Below are positions 50,367 to 58,670 of a stretch of 64,000 bases of DNA, in pieces. The translations under genes and the position numbers were made by a program. Within the stretch, counting starts at the first letter, position 1. Each line of letters starts with the position of its first letter. Location: contig NZ_MTQN01000009.1 in the NCBI RefSeq assembly GCF_001984195.1, positions 186,001 to 250,000 of the forward strand, in the 5' to 3' direction. The notes beneath the pieces are model-generated. The model was not told the origin of the DNA. It searched no databases and was given only the letters and a program-made list of their open reading frames with translations. This DNA comes from Kribbella sp. ALI-6-A (GTDB taxonomy: Bacteria > Actinomycetota > Actinomycetes > Propionibacteriales > Kribbellaceae).

Positions 50367-51698
50367 TCAGGCCTCGGTGAGGAAGCGGTCGAGGACTCGG
50401 GAGCCGAACTCCAGGGAGGCGGTCGGGACGCGTTCGTCGATGCCGTGGAACATGCCCATGAAGTCCAGGTCGGGCGGCAGCTGCAGCGGGACGAAGCCGA
50501 AGCAGCGGATGCCGAGGCGGGACCACGACTTGGCGTCGGTGCCGCCGGACATCAGCAGCGGGGCCGTGCGGCTGTGGGGGTCCTCGGCGGCCAGGCAGGC
50601 CTTCATCGCCTCGACCAGGCCGCCGCTGAACTCGGTCTCCAGCGCGATGTCCTCGATCACGGTCTCGCGCTGCACCTTGTCACCGAGCAGTTCGTCGATG
50701 GTGGCGAAGAACTCGTCCTCGTAGCCGGGCAGGAAGCGGCCGTCGATGTGCGCCTCGGCGTCGCCGGGGATCACGTTCACCTTGTAGCCGGCGTTCAGCA
50801 TGGTCGGGTTGGCGGTGTTGCGGATCGTCGCGCCGAACATCCGGCTGAAGCTGCCGAGCTTGGACAGCACGCCGGTGCGGTCCTCGGGGTCCAGCTCGGT
50901 GCCGAGCAGGTCCTCCAGCGTCTTCAGGAACTCCCGCACGGTCGGGGTCAGCCGCAGCGGCCACTCGTGCTCGCCGATCCGGGTCACCGCCCGGGCCAGC
51001 TCGGTCACCGCGTTGTCCTCGTTCACCATCGACCCGTGGCCGGCCGTGCCGCGGGCCTTCAGCCGCATCCAGTTCATGCCCTTCTCGGCCGTCTCGATCA
51101 GGTACAGCCGCAGGTCGTCCTGCACGGTGATCGAGAACCCACCGACCTCACCGATGCCCTCGGTGCAGTCCGCGACGGTGTCCGGGTGGTTGTTGATCAG
51201 CCACTGCGCGCCGTACAGGCCGCCGGCCTCCTCGTCAGCGGTGAACACCAGCCGCACCGGCCGCCGCGGCTTCACCCCGGCCCGCTGCCGCGCCCGGACC
51301 ACCGACAGCACCATCGCGTCGAAGTCCTTCATGTCGACCGCACCCCGGCCCCACACGCACCCGTCGAAGATCTCCCCCGCGAACGGATCGACCTTCCAGT
51401 CCTTCGGATCCGCCGGTACGACGTCCAGGTGCCCGTGCACCAGCAACGGATCGGCCGAGGAGTCCTCGCCCTCCCAGTGCGCCACCAGCGTCGCGCGCCC
51501 CGGCGCGGACTCGTAGATCGTCGACTCGATCCCGACCTCGTCGAGCTTCGCCGCGACGTATTCGGCCGCGCCCCGCTCGCCGTTGCTCTTCCCGTTGCCG
51601 TAGTTCGTGGTGTCGATGCGGATCAGCTCACTGCACAGCTCCACCACCTCGGCGTCCGGCTGGTACGAGCTGCTCGCGGGAGACGTCGGAGAAGTCAT
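50367..51698 (-). CDS. M20-family metallopeptidase (dipeptidase/deacylase)
   Basis: 443 residues. The di-zinc motifs are LLVHGHLDVVP (His90, Asp92), GRGAVDMKD (bridging Asp122) and FTADEEAGG (Glu156 base, Glu157), with a late SGGTDAKSW and MFHGIDERVP supplying the last His. The dimerisation domain lies between about 210 and 330. Cytoplasmic, no signal. Family members hydrolyse dipeptides, acyl-amino acids or carbamoyl compounds; this sequence is of the M20/M25/M40 mixed branch, so substrate is open. CAGGAT lies six bases before the ATG, suggesting a leaderless message. Confidence 0.88.
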   Translation of the reverse strand: MTSPTSPASSSYQPDAEVVELCSELIRIDTTNYGNGKSNGERGAAEYVAAKLDEVGIESTIYESAPGRATLVAHWEGEDSSADPLLVHGHLDVVPADPKDWKVDPFAGEIFDGCVWGRGAVDMKDFDAMVLSVVRARQRAGVKPRRPVRLVFTADEEAGGLYGAQWLINNHPDTVADCTEGIGEVGGFSITVQDDLRLYLIETAEKGMNWMRLKARGTAGHGSMVNEDNAVTELARAVTRIGEHEWPLRLTPTVREFLKTLEDLLGTELDPEDRTGVLSKLGSFSRMFGATIRNTANPTMLNAGYKVNVIPGDAEAHIDGRFLPGYEDEFFATIDELLGDKVQRETVIEDIALETEFSGGLVEAMKACLAAEDPHSRTAPLLMSGGTDAKSWSRLGIRCFGFVPLQLPPDLDFMGMFHGIDERVPTASLEFGSRVLDRFLTEA

Positions 51699-51861
51699 GT
51701 CCCTATCCTGCCCCGACCACAGCTCGCACCAACCAGCGGCCTGTTCGGCCCAAGTCGGCATCTTTTCGCAACCTGTGCGACCACGTCACGCAACCGGGCG
51801 CATACTCCGAAAGGGCCCGGCAGAGGACCGGGCCGTCTTCCCGCCCGAATCCGGAGTTCCC

Positions 51862-52644
51862 GTGTCCTTGCCCGTGTCCCGTCGCGCCCTGTTGTTCGGT
51901 GTTCCCGCGGCGGCCGCCGTCCTGGCGTCACCCTCGCTGCTGGCCGGCACCAGCGCCGAGGCAGCCCAGAGTCAGCTCGACGTCGCCCATCAGAGCCCGA
52001 TCGACATCCGCACCGGTCATGCCGTGACCAACCTGGCGCTGCCGGCGCTGCACGTCCACTACCCGACCTCGATCGACCTCTCGATCCGCTACGAAAGCCG
52101 CGACGCCGGCCAGCCCGGTGGCTGCGAGAACCGGACCGCGGAGGAGACGATCCTGGCCGAGATCCCGGCCGGCGCCGCCTGGGTGACCGTCGGCGGCGTC
52201 CGCTACGACCTGGTCAACTTCCACTTCCACACCCGCTCCGAGCACCGGCTGAACGGTCACCAGTACGCGCTCGAGCAGCACTTCGTGCACAGCGGCCCGA
52301 ACGGCGAGAAGCTGGTCGTCGCGCTGTTCATCACGCCCGGCGGCCACGGCGGCACGCTGCAGGACAAGGTGCTGGCCACAGTCCCGATGGAGTGCGACGA
52401 GGACGTCCACCTCCCGCGGCTCGACCTCGCCGCCGCGCTGCCGCACGACCTCTCGACGTACCGGTACGACGGTTCGCTGACCACCGCGCCGTACACCGAG
52501 CCGGTCTCCTGGCTGGTGCTCGCCCACCACCGCGAGATCCTCCCGGTCTCGCTGGAGCACTTCCAGAGCCTCTTCCCCGACGGCGACAGCCGCCCGCTCC
52601 AGCCGCTCAACGGCCGCACGGTCCAGTATCGCCCGCAGCACTGA
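51862..52644 (+). CDS. Alpha-type carbonic anhydrase, Tat-exported
   Basis: 260 residues. GTG start with GGAG upstream. The N-terminus carries a twin-arginine signal (SRRALLFGVPAAAAVLASPSLLAG). The mature enzyme shows QSPIDI (44-49) and the three zinc histidines His121, His123 (NFHFH) and His140 (EQHFVH), with the gatekeeper Glu127 in SEH. It reversibly hydrates CO2 outside the membrane. Alpha-class enzymes are less usual in actinobacteria than beta-class ones. Tat export implies zinc is loaded in the cytoplasm. Convergent with the DUF5997 gene across a strong hairpin. Confidence 0.9.
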   Translation: MSLPVSRRALLFGVPAAAAVLASPSLLAGTSAEAAQSQLDVAHQSPIDIRTGHAVTNLALPALHVHYPTSIDLSIRYESRDAGQPGGCENRTAEETILAEIPAGAAWVTVGGVRYDLVNFHFHTRSEHRLNGHQYALEQHFVHSGPNGEKLVVALFITPGGHGGTLQDKVLATVPMECDEDVHLPRLDLAAALPHDLSTYRYDGSLTTAPYTEPVSWLVLAHHREILPVSLEHFQSLFPDGDSRPLQPLNGRTVQYRPQH

Positions 52645-52652
52645 CACACGAA

Positions 52653-52678
52653 GCGGGCGGGCCTCCCGGCCCGCCCGC
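52653..52678. terminator. Bidirectional terminator
   Basis: An 11-bp all-GC perfect stem (GCGGGCGGGCC / GGCCCGCCCGC) with a TCCC loop lies eight bases after the carbonic anhydrase stop and 17 bases before the convergent DUF5997 stop. Confidence 0.85.
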
Positions 52679-52695
52679 CCGTCGACCGCGCTGGA

Positions 52696-53091
52696 TCAGG
52701 CCTGGGTGCGCCCGGCCTTCTCCGCCTTCTCGGCCTTCAGCTCGGCGGCCTCACGCTGGACCTCGGCGTGGGTGTTGCGCTCGCGCCGCAGCCACTCCGG
52801 GAACTCTTCCTTCAGCGCCTCGATCTCGTCCGTGGTCAGCGGGTCCATCACGCCGGCACGGGCGAGTCCGGAGATGGACACACCGAGCTTGGCCGCGACG
52901 ACCGGGCGCGGGTGCGGGCCGGTACGGCGAAGTTCGCGCAGCCACTCGGGCGGGTCGGCCTGCAGGGCGTTGAGCTCGTCGCGCGAGACGACGCCTTCCT
53001 GGAACTCGGCGGGGGTCAATTCGAGCAGCACACCGAGCTTCTTCGCCGCAGTCGCGGGCTTCATCGTCTGAGGGGATTTCTGCGACGTCAT
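52696..53091 (-). CDS. DUF5997 family protein
   Basis: 131 residues: TMKPATAAKKLGVLLELTPAEFQEGVVSRDELNALQADPPEWLRELRRTGPHPRPVVAAKLGVSISGLARAG, then a charged C-terminal helix rich in Lys, Glu and Ala (AELKAEKAEKAGRTQA). The repeated KLGV with following helix suggests two HTH-like units, so DNA binding is possible. It is divergent from a LysR-type effector-domain protein, 58 bases away; this pairing recurs in actinobacteria. A TACCCT box lies six bases before the ATG. Confidence 0.8.
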   Translation of the reverse strand: MTSQKSPQTMKPATAAKKLGVLLELTPAEFQEGVVSRDELNALQADPPEWLRELRRTGPHPRPVVAAKLGVSISGLARAGVMDPLTTDEIEALKEEFPEWLRRERNTHAEVQREAAELKAEKAEKAGRTQA

Positions 53092-53097
53092 ACCGCC

Positions 53098-53143
53098 AGG
53101 GTATCGAGGGTTGACCGGCTCCCCGACCACCGGCGGATAGCCT
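53098..53143. promoter_or_regulatory. Divergent leaderless promoters of DUF5997 and LysR-domain genes
   Basis: TACCCT (minus, 53098-53103) is six bases before ATG 53091, and TAGCCT (plus, 53138-53143) is six bases before GTG 53150, all within a 58-base gap. Confidence 0.55.
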
Positions 53144-53149
53144 GGCCCG

Positions 53150-53908
53150 GTGACCGACCCCGCAACCGACGCCGACGCCCCCGCCTCCTTCCGGCTCGCG
53201 TACGTCCCCGGCGTCACGCCGGCCAAGTGGGTCCGGATCTGGAAGGAACGCCTCCCCCAGGTCCCGTTGACGCTCGTCACGGTCACCGCCGCGGAGGCCG
53301 CGGACGTCGTACGGGCGGGTGAGGTGGATGCCGGGCTGGTTCGGGTGCCGGCCGACCGGACCGGGCTGATGGCGATCCCGCTCTACACCGAGACGACGGT
53401 TGTCGTCGTCCCGAAGGACCACCTGGTCACCGCGGCCGAGGAGGTCACCGCCGCCGACCTGGCCGACGACTTCATCCTGTACCCGCGGGACGACACCCTC
53501 GTCTGGACCGACCGGCCGGGTGAGGCCGCCACGATCGTGCCCGCGACCACCGCCGACGCGATCGAGCTCGTCGCCGCCGGCGTCGGCCTGCTGATCGTGC
53601 CGCAGTCGCTGGCGCGCCTGCATCACCGCAAGGACCTGACGTACCGGCCGCTCGTCGACGCTCCCGAATCGAGCGTCCTGCTCGTCTGGCCGGAGCCGGA
53701 GAGCAAGGGTCAGCACAGTGAGCTGATGGAGGAGTTCATCGGCATCGTCCGTGGTCGCACGGCCAACAGCACGCGCAGGTCGCAGCGTGTCGACCAGCAG
53801 CCGGCGGGGAAACTGACGGCCAGCCAGAAGGCCGCCGCGAAGAAGGCGAGGAAAGCCGCGCCCGCGCGGAAGGCCGTGGCGCCGCGCCGCGGCAAGCCCC
53901 GCCGCTAG
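53150..53908 (+). CDS. LysR-type substrate-binding domain protein without HTH
   Basis: 252 residues. From residue 14 (SFRLAYVPGVTPAKWVRIWKERLPQVPLTLVTVTAAEAADVVRAGEVDAGLVRVP) the protein is a LysR effector-binding domain, including IPLYTETTVVVVPKDHLVTAAEEV and ELVAAGVGLLIVPQSLARL. The N-terminal winged HTH of LysR regulators is absent, and the leaderless start leaves no room for one. The C-terminus instead is a 40-residue Lys/Arg/Ala tail (KLTASQKAAAKKARKAAPARK) that could bind DNA or RNA non-specifically. Its partner is probably the divergent DUF5997 protein. Confidence 0.8.
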   Translation: MTDPATDADAPASFRLAYVPGVTPAKWVRIWKERLPQVPLTLVTVTAAEAADVVRAGEVDAGLVRVPADRTGLMAIPLYTETTVVVVPKDHLVTAAEEVTAADLADDFILYPRDDTLVWTDRPGEAATIVPATTADAIELVAAGVGLLIVPQSLARLHHRKDLTYRPLVDAPESSVLLVWPEPESKGQHSELMEEFIGIVRGRTANSTRRSQRVDQQPAGKLTASQKAAAKKARKAAPARKAVAPRRGKPRR

Positions 53909-53973
53909 CTGGTTTCCCACCCCGCAGCGGGGTACCGGGCGGTGAACGCACACCACCCAGCGAGGGGAACGAC

Positions 53974-54798
53974 ATGTCCGCAGTACTGCTCACCGGCGCC
54001 GGCAGCGGGATCGGCGCCGCCACCGCACTCCGTCTCGAGCGGTCCGGCCACCGTGTCTTCGCCGCCGTGCACGATCCCCACGACGGCGAGATCCTCGCCA
54101 AGCAGTCGTCGGACGCACTGTCGGTCCACCAGGTCGACGTGACGAACGCGGAGTCGGTCCGCGCGCTGATCGCCGAGGTCGACGCCGCACTCGGCGAGCA
54201 AGGACTGGACGCGGTCGTCAACGTCGCGGGCGAGGGAGTCGCCGGTCCGCTGGAGCTGCTGCCGATCGACAGCCTGCGCCACCAGCTCGACGTCAACGTG
54301 GTCGGAACGGTCGCGGTCACCCAGCTCGCGCTCCCGCTGCTGCGCCGCGGTACGCCGGGCCGGGTCGTGTTCGTCGGGTCGATGGGCGGGCTGGTCTCCG
54401 TCCAGCTGGCGGGCGCGTACCACGCCTCCAAGTACGCCGTGGAAGCGATCGCCGACGCCTGGCGGCAGGAGCTCGCGCCCGACGGCATCGCGGTCTCGCT
54501 GGTCGAGCCCGGCCCGGTGTCCACTCCCCTGTGGGCCAAGGCGATCCAGACCCTGGACCGTCTGCCCGCCAGCGACCGGTACGCCGAACGGGTCGACGCG
54601 TTCCGCGAGAGCCTGCGCAAGGCATCGAAGAACGGCGCGAGCCCGCACAAGGTCGCCGAGACCATCGAGCACGCGCTCACCTCGGCCCATCCCCGGACCC
54701 GCTACCCGATCGGCGCCGCGGCGGTCGTCGTACCGAAGATCCGGCGGCTGATCCCGGACCGCCTCTTCGACAAGGCGGCCCAGCGGGTCACCAGCTAG
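53974..54798 (+). CDS. Short-chain dehydrogenase/reductase
   Basis: 274 residues. ILTGAGSGIGAATALRL-type nucleotide site (here VLLTGAGSGIGAATALRLE), DVTNAESVRAL, NVAGEG in place of NNAG, Ser in FVGSMGG, and Tyr-x-x-x-Lys in YHASKYAVEA. The longer C-terminal helix resembles retinol-dehydrogenase-like classical SDRs. GAGGGGA precedes the ATG. Stands alone; convergent with the iron-siderophore binding protein gene. Confidence 0.88.
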   Translation: MSAVLLTGAGSGIGAATALRLERSGHRVFAAVHDPHDGEILAKQSSDALSVHQVDVTNAESVRALIAEVDAALGEQGLDAVVNVAGEGVAGPLELLPIDSLRHQLDVNVVGTVAVTQLALPLLRRGTPGRVVFVGSMGGLVSVQLAGAYHASKYAVEAIADAWRQELAPDGIAVSLVEPGPVSTPLWAKAIQTLDRLPASDRYAERVDAFRESLRKASKNGASPHKVAETIEHALTSAHPRTRYPIGAAAVVVPKIRRLIPDRLFDKAAQRVTS

Positions 54799-54806
54799 CC
54801 GGGGTC

Positions 54807-55826
54807 TCAGCTCGCGGCCAGCGCCTTGGTCAGCAACGGGCCGATCTTGCCGGTGATGTACTTGATGCCGAGCGGGCCGCCGATCGAGAAGGCGCTGGAG
54901 AACTGGCCGCTGGCGGAGTTGGAGTTGATCACCGGCGCACCGCCGAAGTACGCGACGTGGCCGGCCTTGACCGTCGTCAGGTTGTTGAAGACGGCGTTAC
55001 CGGTCACGCCGGGGTCGACCTTGCCGTTCTGGTCCTGGGCGGCGAGCAGGATCAGGTCGGCGTTCAGCTTCTCCAGCTGCTCGGTGGACAGCTTGACGTA
55101 GAAGTCACCGTTGTCCAGGGCATCGATCTGCGGGTTGGTCCGGAAGCCCAGCGAGGTGAGCAGGCGCATCCGCGGGTCCGACGGCAGCCAGGCCGAGAAC
55201 GCGTCGCTGCTGAACACCCCGGCGGTGATCGTCTTGCCGGCGAAGACCGGATTCGCCTTCGCGGTGGCACTCAGCAGCGCCTCGGTGTCGGCGATCACCT
55301 TCTCGCCGTCGGCGACCCGGCCGGTCGCCTTCGCGATCGTGGAGACCTGCTGCTGCCACGCGACGCCGTACACGTTCTTGGTCCCGGCCGGCGCCGCGAC
55401 GGTCGGGGCGATGCCACTGAAGGTCTCGTACTCCTTCTTGTCGTTGATCGAGTTCACGTACAGGATCAGGTCCGGCTTCAGCGCCGCGATCTGTTCGAAC
55501 TTCGGCTCGAACGACTGGATCAGCGTCGGGGCCGGCCGGTCGCCGAGGCCGTCCTTCACCCAGCTGCGCAGCTCGGTGTACCCGAACCAGTCCGCGCCCG
55601 CGACCGGCACCGCGCCGATCGCGATCGCGCTCTCCATGTCGCCGCCCCCGATCGCGACGATGCGCTCCGGCTTCGCCTTGATCGTGGTCGATCCGAACAG
55701 ATGGTCCACCGTCACCGGGAACCCGTCACCGGCCGGAGCCGCGGCCACGCCCCTGTCGTCGCCGCTGCCACAGGAGCCCAGCGCCAGGACCAGCGCCGCC
55801 GCCACCGCGACCACCCGAAACCGCAT
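54807..55826 (-). CDS. Iron-siderophore ABC transporter substrate-binding lipoprotein
   Basis: 339 residues from ATG (a GTG one codon earlier is also possible). Lipobox LALGSC with Cys19. The mature part is a FecB/BtuF-like class III binding protein: TTIKAKPERIVAIGGGDMESAIAIGAVPVAGADWFG, IAALKPDLILYVNS and the long backbone helix region around TIAKATGRVADGEKVIADTEALL. GAGGAG precedes the start. An iron box overlaps the promoter. No permease or ATPase gene is adjacent, so it must share a transporter encoded elsewhere. Confidence 0.88.
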   Translation of the reverse strand: MRFRVVAVAAALVLALGSCGSGDDRGVAAAPAGDGFPVTVDHLFGSTTIKAKPERIVAIGGGDMESAIAIGAVPVAGADWFGYTELRSWVKDGLGDRPAPTLIQSFEPKFEQIAALKPDLILYVNSINDKKEYETFSGIAPTVAAPAGTKNVYGVAWQQQVSTIAKATGRVADGEKVIADTEALLSATAKANPVFAGKTITAGVFSSDAFSAWLPSDPRMRLLTSLGFRTNPQIDALDNGDFYVKLSTEQLEKLNADLILLAAQDQNGKVDPGVTGNAVFNNLTTVKAGHVAYFGGAPVINSNSASGQFSSAFSIGGPLGIKYITGKIGPLLTKALAAS

Positions 55827-55855
55827 CACCCGAACTCCTCACCGGTTCAGCAAAC

Positions 55856-55874
55856 GGTGGTTAGCCTACCCTAA
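55856..55874 (-). promoter_or_regulatory. Iron box (IdeR/DmdR-type operator)
   Basis: Minus strand TTAGGGTAGGCTAACCACC matches the actinobacterial iron-box consensus TTAGGTTAGGCTAACCTAA at 15 of 19 positions. It lies 30-48 bases before the binding-protein start and overlaps a TAGGCT -10-like element, fitting iron-dependent repression. Confidence 0.75.
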
Positions 55875-55882
55875 CTTCAGGG

Positions 55883-56176
55883 TCAGGAATTCGGGTTGGT
55901 GGCCTTGCCGTCGAGCCACAAGGTGGCGCTCGCGTCGCGGTGCGTCCCGGGGCTGCCGACGTGTTTGCCGCTGATCCCCGCGCCGTTCTTGATCACGTGC
56001 AGCAGCGCCATCGCGTGCCCGCGCCCCACGCCGTAGTCGTCCTTCAACCACGCCGCTAACGGCGCGATCTTGGTCTCCGGACCCTCGAAGCCACGCTCCC
56101 GCGCGACCTCCAGCAGCGCCCGCGGGGTCATTCCGGTCTTGTCTTCGATCGTGTCGAGGTACGCCTGGAAGGACAT
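55883..56176 (-). CDS. DUF4287 domain protein
   Basis: 97 residues: SFQAYLDTIEDKTGMTPRALLEVARERGF, then TKIAPLAAWLKDDYGVGRGHAMALLHVIKNG, the DUF4287 helical domain, and a short DASATLWLDGK segment. Such proteins, often fused to or followed by DUF5655, are thought to bind nucleic acids or transport-related partners, but no function is established. The start is the ATG nine bases after AAAGG. It is upstream of the iron-box gene on the same strand, ending eight bases before the box. Confidence 0.78.
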   Translation of the reverse strand: MSFQAYLDTIEDKTGMTPRALLEVARERGFEGPETKIAPLAAWLKDDYGVGRGHAMALLHVIKNGAGISGKHVGSPGTHRDASATLWLDGKATNPNS

Positions 56177-56264
56177 CGGTCCAGCCTTTCGTCGAGGTCT
56201 GCCTTTCACCACTGCGTCGGACGGCGTACCGCCTGCTCGACATCGGCCGGTGAAATTTCCCGTC

Positions 56265-56471
56265 TCAGTCCTCGACCCACTCCAGCAGGTCGCCGGGCTG
56301 GCATTCCAGGACGCGGCACATCGCCTCGAGAGTGCTGAACCGGACGGCCTTGGCGCGGCCGTTCTTGAGCACCGCGACGTTGGCCGGCGTCAGGCCGACC
56401 CGCTCGGCGAACTCGCCGACGCCCATCTTGCGCTTGGCCAGCTCGACGTCGATGCGGACCACGATCGGCAT
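56265..56471 (-). CDS. XRE-type HTH regulator (YozG-like)
   Basis: 68 residues, essentially one HTH domain: RIDVELAKRKMGVGEFAERVGLTPANVAVLKNGRAKAVRFSTLEAMCRVLECQPGDLLEW. It matches the short Cro/C1 proteins that accompany DUF2975 membrane proteins. Its ATG overlaps the TGA of the DUF2975 gene (TGATG), so it is translated with it. Confidence 0.88.
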   Translation of the reverse strand: MPIVVRIDVELAKRKMGVGEFAERVGLTPANVAVLKNGRAKAVRFSTLEAMCRVLECQPGDLLEWVED

Positions 56472-56941
56472 CAGATCACCGCTTCCATGTCGGTGCGCAA
56501 CGTGGTGGCCTGACGCAACAAAGCTCGCATCACCACCATCAGCAGCAGCACCACTCCGCCGGCCAGCACGAGGCCGATCAGCAGGATCGGCAGGCCCGGG
56601 TCGTCGGCGCGCACCGACAGGTAGATCGTCATGCCGAGCAGCAGCACCCAGCCGGCCGCCATCGCGTAGAGGATCACGTTGACCCACGCGAAGGCCTTCT
56701 CGCTGAAGATCCGGTCCACCTTCACCAGCGTCAGCAGCCGCCAGATGCAGACGATCACCACCTGGACGCAGACCACCTCCAGGATCGAGAACACGGTCAG
56801 CGGCCAGCGCAGATCCGCCCCCTCGCCCCGCAGCTGCGCGAACTGCCCGGGCAGGCTGACCACCTGCGCGAACACCAGCCCGGCGAACAGCAGCACCAGA
56901 AACACCCTGAGTGGCACGACCACCCGATCCATCATCTGCAC
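56471..56941 (-). CDS. DUF2975 domain membrane protein
   Basis: 156 residues with four membrane helices, near 9-28, 49-68, 84-106 and 115-138 (RVFLVLLFAGLVFAQVVSL first). A cytoplasmic loop with WRLLTLVKVDRIFSEKAFAWVNVI is the DUF2975 signature. The GTG start follows a GATAGT -10-like box by six bases; an ATG two codons later is an alternative. The DUF2975-XRE pair is widespread in Gram-positive bacteria; the membrane protein may sequester or inform the regulator. Confidence 0.82.
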   Translation of the reverse strand: MQMMDRVVVPLRVFLVLLFAGLVFAQVVSLPGQFAQLRGEGADLRWPLTVFSILEVVCVQVVIVCIWRLLTLVKVDRIFSEKAFAWVNVILYAMAAGWVLLLGMTIYLSVRADDPGLPILLIGLVLAGGVVLLLMVVMRALLRQATTLRTDMEAVI

Positions 56942-56986
56942 GGCTCGACTATCACCGCGTTCCTATCGACTGTCAATCGACACGCG

Positions 56987-57532
56987 TCACGCCGTGTAGA
57001 CGACCCCCAGGCTGCCACTGGGGAACGACCGCACACTGCGCAATGCCAGCGTGGTTCGCTCCGGCAGGTCGAAGAACATCGACCGCCCCCGCCCGACCAC
57101 CACCGGGTGCACCTTGAGCCAGTACTCGTCGACCAGCCCGGCGGCCACCAGCGCCCGCACCGTCTCCACTCCACCGAAGACGACGATGCTCTTCCCGTCA
57201 GCTTCTTTGAGTTCCCGCACCAACTCGACCCCGTCCCCTGCCGCGGTCGACGCGTTGTCCCACGCCCCCACGTCGTACTCGTCGTCGCTGGTCAGCACGA
57301 ACTTCGGCGTGCCGTTCATCCAGTCCGCCAACTCCCCCTCCGCGGCCATCCAGTACGCCGCCATCTCCGGGAACGACTTGCGCCCGACCACGATCGTGTC
57401 CGCCACCTGCATCAGCTCGCCGTTGAGCGCCTGCTCCAGCTCCGGATCGTCGATCGCGAAGTCGAGGTCGTTGTCCGGACCGGCCATGAAGCCGTCCGCG
57501 GTGACAGTGCAGAACACGATCAGTGGTCTCAT
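56987..57532 (-). CDS. Dihydrofolate reductase-family protein (RibD C-terminal-like)
   Basis: 181 residues: RPLIVFCTVTADGFMAGPDNDLDF at the start, DTIVVGRKSFPEMAAYW in the middle, and SIVVFGGVETVRALVAAGLVDEYWLKVHPVVVGRGRSMF towards the end. These are the NADPH-binding blocks of the YyaP/YwjB branch of the DHFR/RibD fold. The sequence is not a housekeeping DHFR. AAGGA lies upstream of the ATG. Monocistronic, convergent with nothing close; function unknown. Confidence 0.85.
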   Translation of the reverse strand: MRPLIVFCTVTADGFMAGPDNDLDFAIDDPELEQALNGELMQVADTIVVGRKSFPEMAAYWMAAEGELADWMNGTPKFVLTSDDEYDVGAWDNASTAAGDGVELVRELKEADGKSIVVFGGVETVRALVAAGLVDEYWLKVHPVVVGRGRSMFFDLPERTTLALRSVRSFPSGSLGVVYTA

Positions 57533-57716
57533 CGTCGTTTCCTTCGGTCGGGAGATCCTCCGCACCCCCAGCATGCGCTGTCCGGGCGATCCAGGTCAGG
57601 GCCAAGTACGAACCACTCCCCCGGCGTGGTTACTTACCGCAGCCGGATGTGCACGGATAGTCTGCAACTGGGTACAGGGACGTCGCCCGTCGCCACCGAT
57701 CGAATCGGGGCTTGTC

Positions 57717-58670
57717 GTGAACTCTCGCCGTTTTGTTCCGCTCGCGCTCCTGGTCTGCCTGGCCGTCGGCTGCAGTGATGTCGAGGCCGACACCGCCGCG
57801 GTCAGCGCCGATCGCCCTGCCCAGCAGCAGGCGAACCCGAGCGCACCCGCCGTACCGAAGCCGAAACCGAAACCACCGGCGGAGCTGCCGCGGGGCGGGC
57901 GACGACTGTTCCCCGACCATCAGCTGGTCGCGTTCGTCGGCGCGCCGGGAGCACCGGCACTCGGGCCACTGGACAGCAATCTGGACGAGCGCGCGCGCCG
58001 CCTGGAGAAGATGGGCACGTCCTACCGGGGCGGCCGCAAGATCCTCCCGGTGATGGAGCTGATCTCCGTCACCGCCCAGGGCGCGCCCGGCCGCGACGGC
58101 AAATACCGCAGCCGGATCGAACCGAGCGAGATCGACCGCTACCTGGCGGTCGCGCGCAAGTACAAGATGCTGCTGATGCTCGACGTGCAGCCCGGGCAGG
58201 CCAAGCCGATCGACGAGGTCCGCCGGCTCGAACCGTGGCTGCGGCAACCGGACGTCGGACTGGCGCTCGACCCGGAATGGGAGGTCGGTCCCGGCCAGGT
58301 CCCGGGCCAGGTCTTCGGCCGTACGTCGGGCGCCGAGCTCAACGAGATCGGGGCCTACCTGTCCGCGCTCACCATCAAGTACCAGCTGCCGGAGAAGCTG
58401 TTCGTCTTCCACCAGCTGACCAGCCGCATCGTCGCGAACGAGGCCACGCTGCGCCCGCACCCGGGAGTCGCGCTGGTCAAGTCCGTCGACGGCATCGGCA
58501 CCCGCGGCGCCAAGGAGGCGACGTACCGCGGGCTGGTGACCAAGCTGCCCAAGGGCGTGCACACGGCGTTCAAGCTGTTCTACGTCGAGGACACCCGGCA
58601 CGGCCCGCTGATGACCCCGGCCCAGGTCCTTGCCCTGCGCCCCCGTCCCGAGCTGGTGATCTACGAATGA
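57717..58670 (+). CDS. Surface lipoprotein of unknown family, coupled to a deacetylase
   Basis: 317 residues. GTG start with CGGGG upstream. Signal peptide with lipobox CLAVGC (Cys19), then a Pro/Lys linker (PAVPKPKPKPPAELP) and a globular domain from about 60. I do not recognise the family by name, but the pattern of strands, HQLVAFVGAPG, KILPVMELISV, LLMLDVQPGQ, VGLALDPEW, KLFVFHQLTSR, VALVKSVDG, FKLFYVED and LVIYE at regular spacing, suggests a TIM-barrel like those of glycosidases, with Asp/Glu residues at strand ends. Its stop overlaps the start of the deacetylase gene (ATGA). Confidence 0.6.
   Translation: MNSRRFVPLALLVCLAVGCSDVEADTAAVSADRPAQQQANPSAPAVPKPKPKPPAELPRGGRRLFPDHQLVAFVGAPGAPALGPLDSNLDERARRLEKMGTSYRGGRKILPVMELISVTAQGAPGRDGKYRSRIEPSEIDRYLAVARKYKMLLMLDVQPGQAKPIDEVRRLEPWLRQPDVGLALDPEWEVGPGQVPGQVFGRTSGAELNEIGAYLSALTIKYQLPEKLFVFHQLTSRIVANEATLRPHPGVALVKSVDGIGTRGAKEATYRGLVTKLPKGVHTAFKLFYVEDTRHGPLMTPAQVLALRPRPELVIYE

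Noticed and set aside
53926..53940. Small hairpin ACCCCG-cag-CGGGGT between the LysR-domain gene and the SDR
   Set aside because: Only 6 bp with a 3-base loop and no T-run; too weak to call a terminator.
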